DNA from: Pontibacter amylolyticus
Lineage (GTDB): Bacteria; Bacteroidota; Bacteroidia; Cytophagales; Hymenobacteraceae
Direction of reading: 5' to 3'
DNA: 64,000 nt
NCBI RefSeq assembly: GCF_014638845.1
Contig: NZ_BMFP01000001.1
Coordinates: forward strand, 519,337-583,336
A program made the position numbers and the translations under genes. The notes under the pieces are model-generated. The model had not been told where the DNA came from. It worked only from the letters and a program-made list of their open reading frames with translations, and ran no database searches. Of the stretch, positions 61,586-64,000 are shown piece after piece. Position 1 is the first letter of the stretch; each line of letters starts with the position of its first letter.

Positions 61586-63403
61586 GTGGAAAAAAACGAA
61601 GGAACAGCACAGGCGGCAAAGCCCAGCCGCCTGTTCGATTGCATTGACTGGCAACTGAAGAACTTTCCGCTGGAAGACATGCTGGCCGCCAAGGAAGACG
61701 ATGCGTGGATCAGGTATAGCACCCGCGATGTGCAGGACAAGGTGAACCGCATCAGCGCCGCCCTGCTTGGGCTCGGCATCACCAAAGGCGACGGCACCGC
61801 CGAGGGCCGCGACAAGATCGCCATCATCAGCCCCAACTGCCCCGAGTGGATGCTGGTGGACATGGCCATCCAGCAGATCGGCGCCATTTCGGTACCCATC
61901 TACCCCACCATCAACAACAGCGAAATGGAGTTTGTGCTGCAGGACGCCGCCGTGAAACTGGCCTTTGTGGGGAACGAAGTACTTTACCGCAAGATACTGG
62001 GCATGCAGGACGCGCTCCCTGCGTTAGAGGCCGTCTATACCTTCAAGGCGGTGGAGGACGCCCCCCACTGGAAAGAACTCTTGGCCGAACCTTCTCCCTA
62101 TACCTTGCAGCAGGTGGAGCTGCTGCGCGATGCCGTGGGCGAGCACGAACTGGCCACCATCCTCTATACCTCCGGCACCACCGGAACACCCAAAGGCGTG
62201 ATGCTCTCACACAACAATATCCTGAGCAACATGTTCGACAGTGCGCTCATCATCCAGGAGATCGGTGTGTACCGCAAAAAGGCCATCAGTTTTCTGCCGC
62301 TCAACCACGCCTTCGAGCGCATGGCCACCTACTGTTACTTCTACTGCGGCGTGTCGATCTACTATGCCGAAGGGATGGAAACCATCGCCGCCAACCTGCG
62401 CGAAGTGAAGCCGACCATGTTCACCACAGTGCCGCGCCTGCTCGAGAAGGTATACGAGGGTATTGTGGCCAAAGGCTCCGAACTCACCGGTAGCAAAAAG
62501 AGAATCTTCTTCTGGGCACTGGAACTGGCCGAGCGCTTTGAAATCAATAAGCCGATGCCGCTGGCCTACCGGATGCAGCTGGCCCTGGCCGACCGCCTGG
62601 TGTTCAGCAAGTGGCGGCAGGCGCTGGGTGACGAAGTGAAAGCCATCATCACGGGGGCAGCTGCCTGCCAGGTGCGCCTGCTCCGCATCTTCACCGCTGC
62701 CGGTATCGTCATACAGGAGGGCTACGGCCTGACCGAGGCCTCCCCAATTATCAGCGGTAACCGCTACCCGGAACACAACCGTATGTTCGGCACCGTGGGT
62801 CCGCTGCTTAAAAGTGTGGAAGTGAAGATTGCCGGGGACGGCGAGATCCTGTGCAAAGGGCCGAACGTGATGATGGGCTACTACCGTCGTCCGGACCTGA
62901 CGGCCGAGGTCATTGACCGGGACGGCTGGTTGCATACCGGCGACATCGGCACGATGATCGACGGCAAATTCCTGAAAATAACGGACCGCAAGAAAGAGCT
63001 TTTCAAAACGAGCGGTGGCAAGTACGTGGCCCCGCAGCCGATCGAGAACAAGATGGTGGAGAGCAACTGGATCGAGCAGATCATGGTGGTGGGCGAGATG
63101 CAGAAGTTCGTGGGCGCCCTGATCGTGCCGGCTTTCAACAAGCTGCGCGAGTGGTACGACACCCAGGGCAAATCCTACCCAGGCAACAAGGCCGTGCTGG
63201 AAGACCAGGAGGTATGGAAACTGATCAAACAGGCAGTGAACCAGTACAACGTGGAGTTCAACCCGGTAGAACAGGTGAAGAAGTTCGCGCTTATACCTGC
63301 CGAGTGGTCCATCGAAAACGGGGAGCTCACCCCCACCCTCAAGCTCAAGCGCCGGGTTATTCTGGAAAGGTATAAAGACCTGGTGAGCTCGCTCTACGTT
63401 TAG
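61586..63403 (+). CDS. long-chain acyl-CoA synthetase (AMP-binding)
   Basis: The 605-residue enzyme activates fatty acids to acyl-CoA through an acyl-AMP. Motifs are ATILYTSGTTGTPKGVMLSH (P-loop), QEGYGLTEASPIISGNR, GWLHTGDIGTMIDGKFLKIT and DRKKELFKTSGGKYVAPQPI. The size and the TSGGKyVAPQpiE ending are those of the FadD15-like AMP-forming ligases. The start codon is GTG. It could supply acyl-CoA to the sphingolipid enzymes of the same window, but that is conjecture. Confidence 0.95.
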   Translation: MEKNEGTAQAAKPSRLFDCIDWQLKNFPLEDMLAAKEDDAWIRYSTRDVQDKVNRISAALLGLGITKGDGTAEGRDKIAIISPNCPEWMLVDMAIQQIGAISVPIYPTINNSEMEFVLQDAAVKLAFVGNEVLYRKILGMQDALPALEAVYTFKAVEDAPHWKELLAEPSPYTLQQVELLRDAVGEHELATILYTSGTTGTPKGVMLSHNNILSNMFDSALIIQEIGVYRKKAISFLPLNHAFERMATYCYFYCGVSIYYAEGMETIAANLREVKPTMFTTVPRLLEKVYEGIVAKGSELTGSKKRIFFWALELAERFEINKPMPLAYRMQLALADRLVFSKWRQALGDEVKAIITGAAACQVRLLRIFTAAGIVIQEGYGLTEASPIISGNRYPEHNRMFGTVGPLLKSVEVKIAGDGEILCKGPNVMMGYYRRPDLTAEVIDRDGWLHTGDIGTMIDGKFLKITDRKKELFKTSGGKYVAPQPIENKMVESNWIEQIMVVGEMQKFVGALIVPAFNKLREWYDTQGKSYPGNKAVLEDQEVWKLIKQAVNQYNVEFNPVEQVKKFALIPAEWSIENGELTPTLKLKRRVILERYKDLVSSLYV

Positions 63404-63457
63404 ACCGGCTGCAAACTACGCGATGGCACTCCTGCTTTTTCTCCGGGCGACCTTTTT

Positions 63458-63488
63458 GACAAAGGAATTTGTGACAAAGGACAATGGA
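63458..63488. repeat. GACAAAGGA repeat cluster
   Basis: GACAAAGGA at 63458 and 63473 (15 bp apart) is followed by GACAATGGA at 63480. The order is the same as at 37207-37237, and both are followed by a nearby TTCAAGCAGAC string. Confidence 0.65.
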
Positions 63489-63698
63489 TTACGGAACATA
63501 GTGATTCAAGCAGACGCTGTCATAGGGGAACAGCTCTACAATTGACCACTGTTGTACTGCACGCGATTTAACTGATGACCGGTTCGTTGCCTACCGCTTC
63601 GCACAGCAGCGGAGTAAATTTTTATCACCTAATCAGGTATAGGCACTACCGCAGCTCTGCCGGAAAACCCTCTGCCTTTCCGGATAGTAAGTATAGGT

Positions 63699-64000
63699 AT
63701 GAATGACGCTGAAGAAAAGCTGGAAGAAGCCGGCACCGTATTGCCCCACCCCCAAACGCTTGTTCCGACTACGCTGAACAAAGCGAACGTTTTGTTTATA
63801 GGGCCTGTGGAGAATGGCTATTTCAAACCTTTGCCGGACCTGAAGCAGAGCCCTCCCCGCTGGGAGGCGGGCACGTACAGCCTGGCAGCCGGCAAGTGGC
63901 CCTCACCCAACCTCACCGCCGACCTGCTGGACCTCACGCCCTACAACGGGCAGGCCATTATGGTCATCGCCTCTGACTGGAACCAGGAAGTGATCAGTGA
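63699..64000 (+). CDS. unknown protein, truncated by the window end
   Basis: From the ATG at 63699 an open frame runs off the right edge for 100 codons. It reads NDAEEKLEEAGTVLPHPQTL, then NVLFIGPVENGYFKPLPDLK and GTYSLAAGKWPSPNLTADLL. No family is recognised. Codon use and the lack of stops support a real gene. Confidence 0.65.
   Translation, partial: MNDAEEKLEEAGTVLPHPQTLVPTTLNKANVLFIGPVENGYFKPLPDLKQSPPRWEAGTYSLAAGKWPSPNLTADLLDLTPYNGQAIMVIASDWNQEVIS

Overview
The window looks like chromosome of a member of the Bacteroidota, most likely Cytophagales/Hymenobacteraceae (Pontibacter-like). The reasons are: about half G+C; Bacteroidota-type promoter boxes (TAnnTTTG) ahead of several genes; DUF5686, DUF5690 and LytS/LytTR proteins typical of the phylum; and a complete sphingolipid pathway. 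The genus is inference; the phylum is well supported. No rRNA, tRNA, CRISPR array or intact insertion sequence was seen.

Region 1 (1-11.9 kb) is a detoxification region. A minus-strand operon (YceI, ring-cleaving VOC dioxygenase, cupin, acetyltransferase, ferredoxin-cyclase fusion), a second VOC dioxygenase and a plus-strand series (FMN reductase, Crp-type regulator, NADP-binding protein, YceI, DoxX, LigB/YgiD dioxygenase, a carboxylesterase broken by one amber codon) plus a QorB-like quinone reductase recall the quinone/catechol-response genes of Bacillus (MhqA/D/E/O/P types). Region 2 (12-20 kb) holds small membrane proteins, a DUF5690 transporter-like protein, an AraC regulator, a KaiC-KaiB pair without KaiA, and a cold-shock gene preceded by a hairpin. 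Region 3 (20.4-27 kb) is a TetR-TolC-AcrA-AcrB type efflux operon with its own candidate operator. Region 4 (27-31 kb) contains mug, then an AT-rich accessory stretch with an unknown gene and a HigBA-like toxin-antitoxin pair. Region 5 (31-39.3 kb) is purL, then a LytTR regulator and LytS-type kinase separated by a low-GC serine hydrolase gene bordered by short repeats, and a decayed ABC ATPase.

Region 6 (39.4-51.7 kb) is the functional centrepiece: eleven tightly packed minus-strand genes ending at a terminator. They encode serine palmitoyltransferase, a GNAT-fold acyltransferase (ceramide synthase candidate), an extended SDR (ceramide reductase candidate), myo-inositol-phosphate synthase, a PgpA-like phosphatase, GtrA, a large DUF5686 outer-membrane protein, a CDP-alcohol phosphatidyltransferase, a DUF4833-like periplasmic protein, an AUR1-like PAP2 enzyme and a HAD phosphatase. 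Together they can plausibly make inositol phosphorylceramide from serine, acyl-CoA/ACP, glucose-6-phosphate and CDP-diacylglycerol. A TetR gene with a clear dyad operator lies directly upstream. Region 7 (51.8-64 kb) has a pirin, two large PAS histidine kinases, a serine acetyltransferase, an SDR, a small-multidrug-export protein, an MBL-fold lipoprotein, an acyl-CoA synthetase and a truncated unknown gene.

Across the whole window one octamer, AGGTATAG/CTATACCT, occurs 65 times by hand count where about two are expected by chance. It lies in genes and between genes, on both strands about equally, and supplies the stop codon of six genes. It is absent from 28.85-32.37 kb, which includes the AT-rich stretch. 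A second short repeat, GACAAAGGA, clusters only in a few intergenic gaps. These dispersed motifs are the most unusual signal in the sequence.
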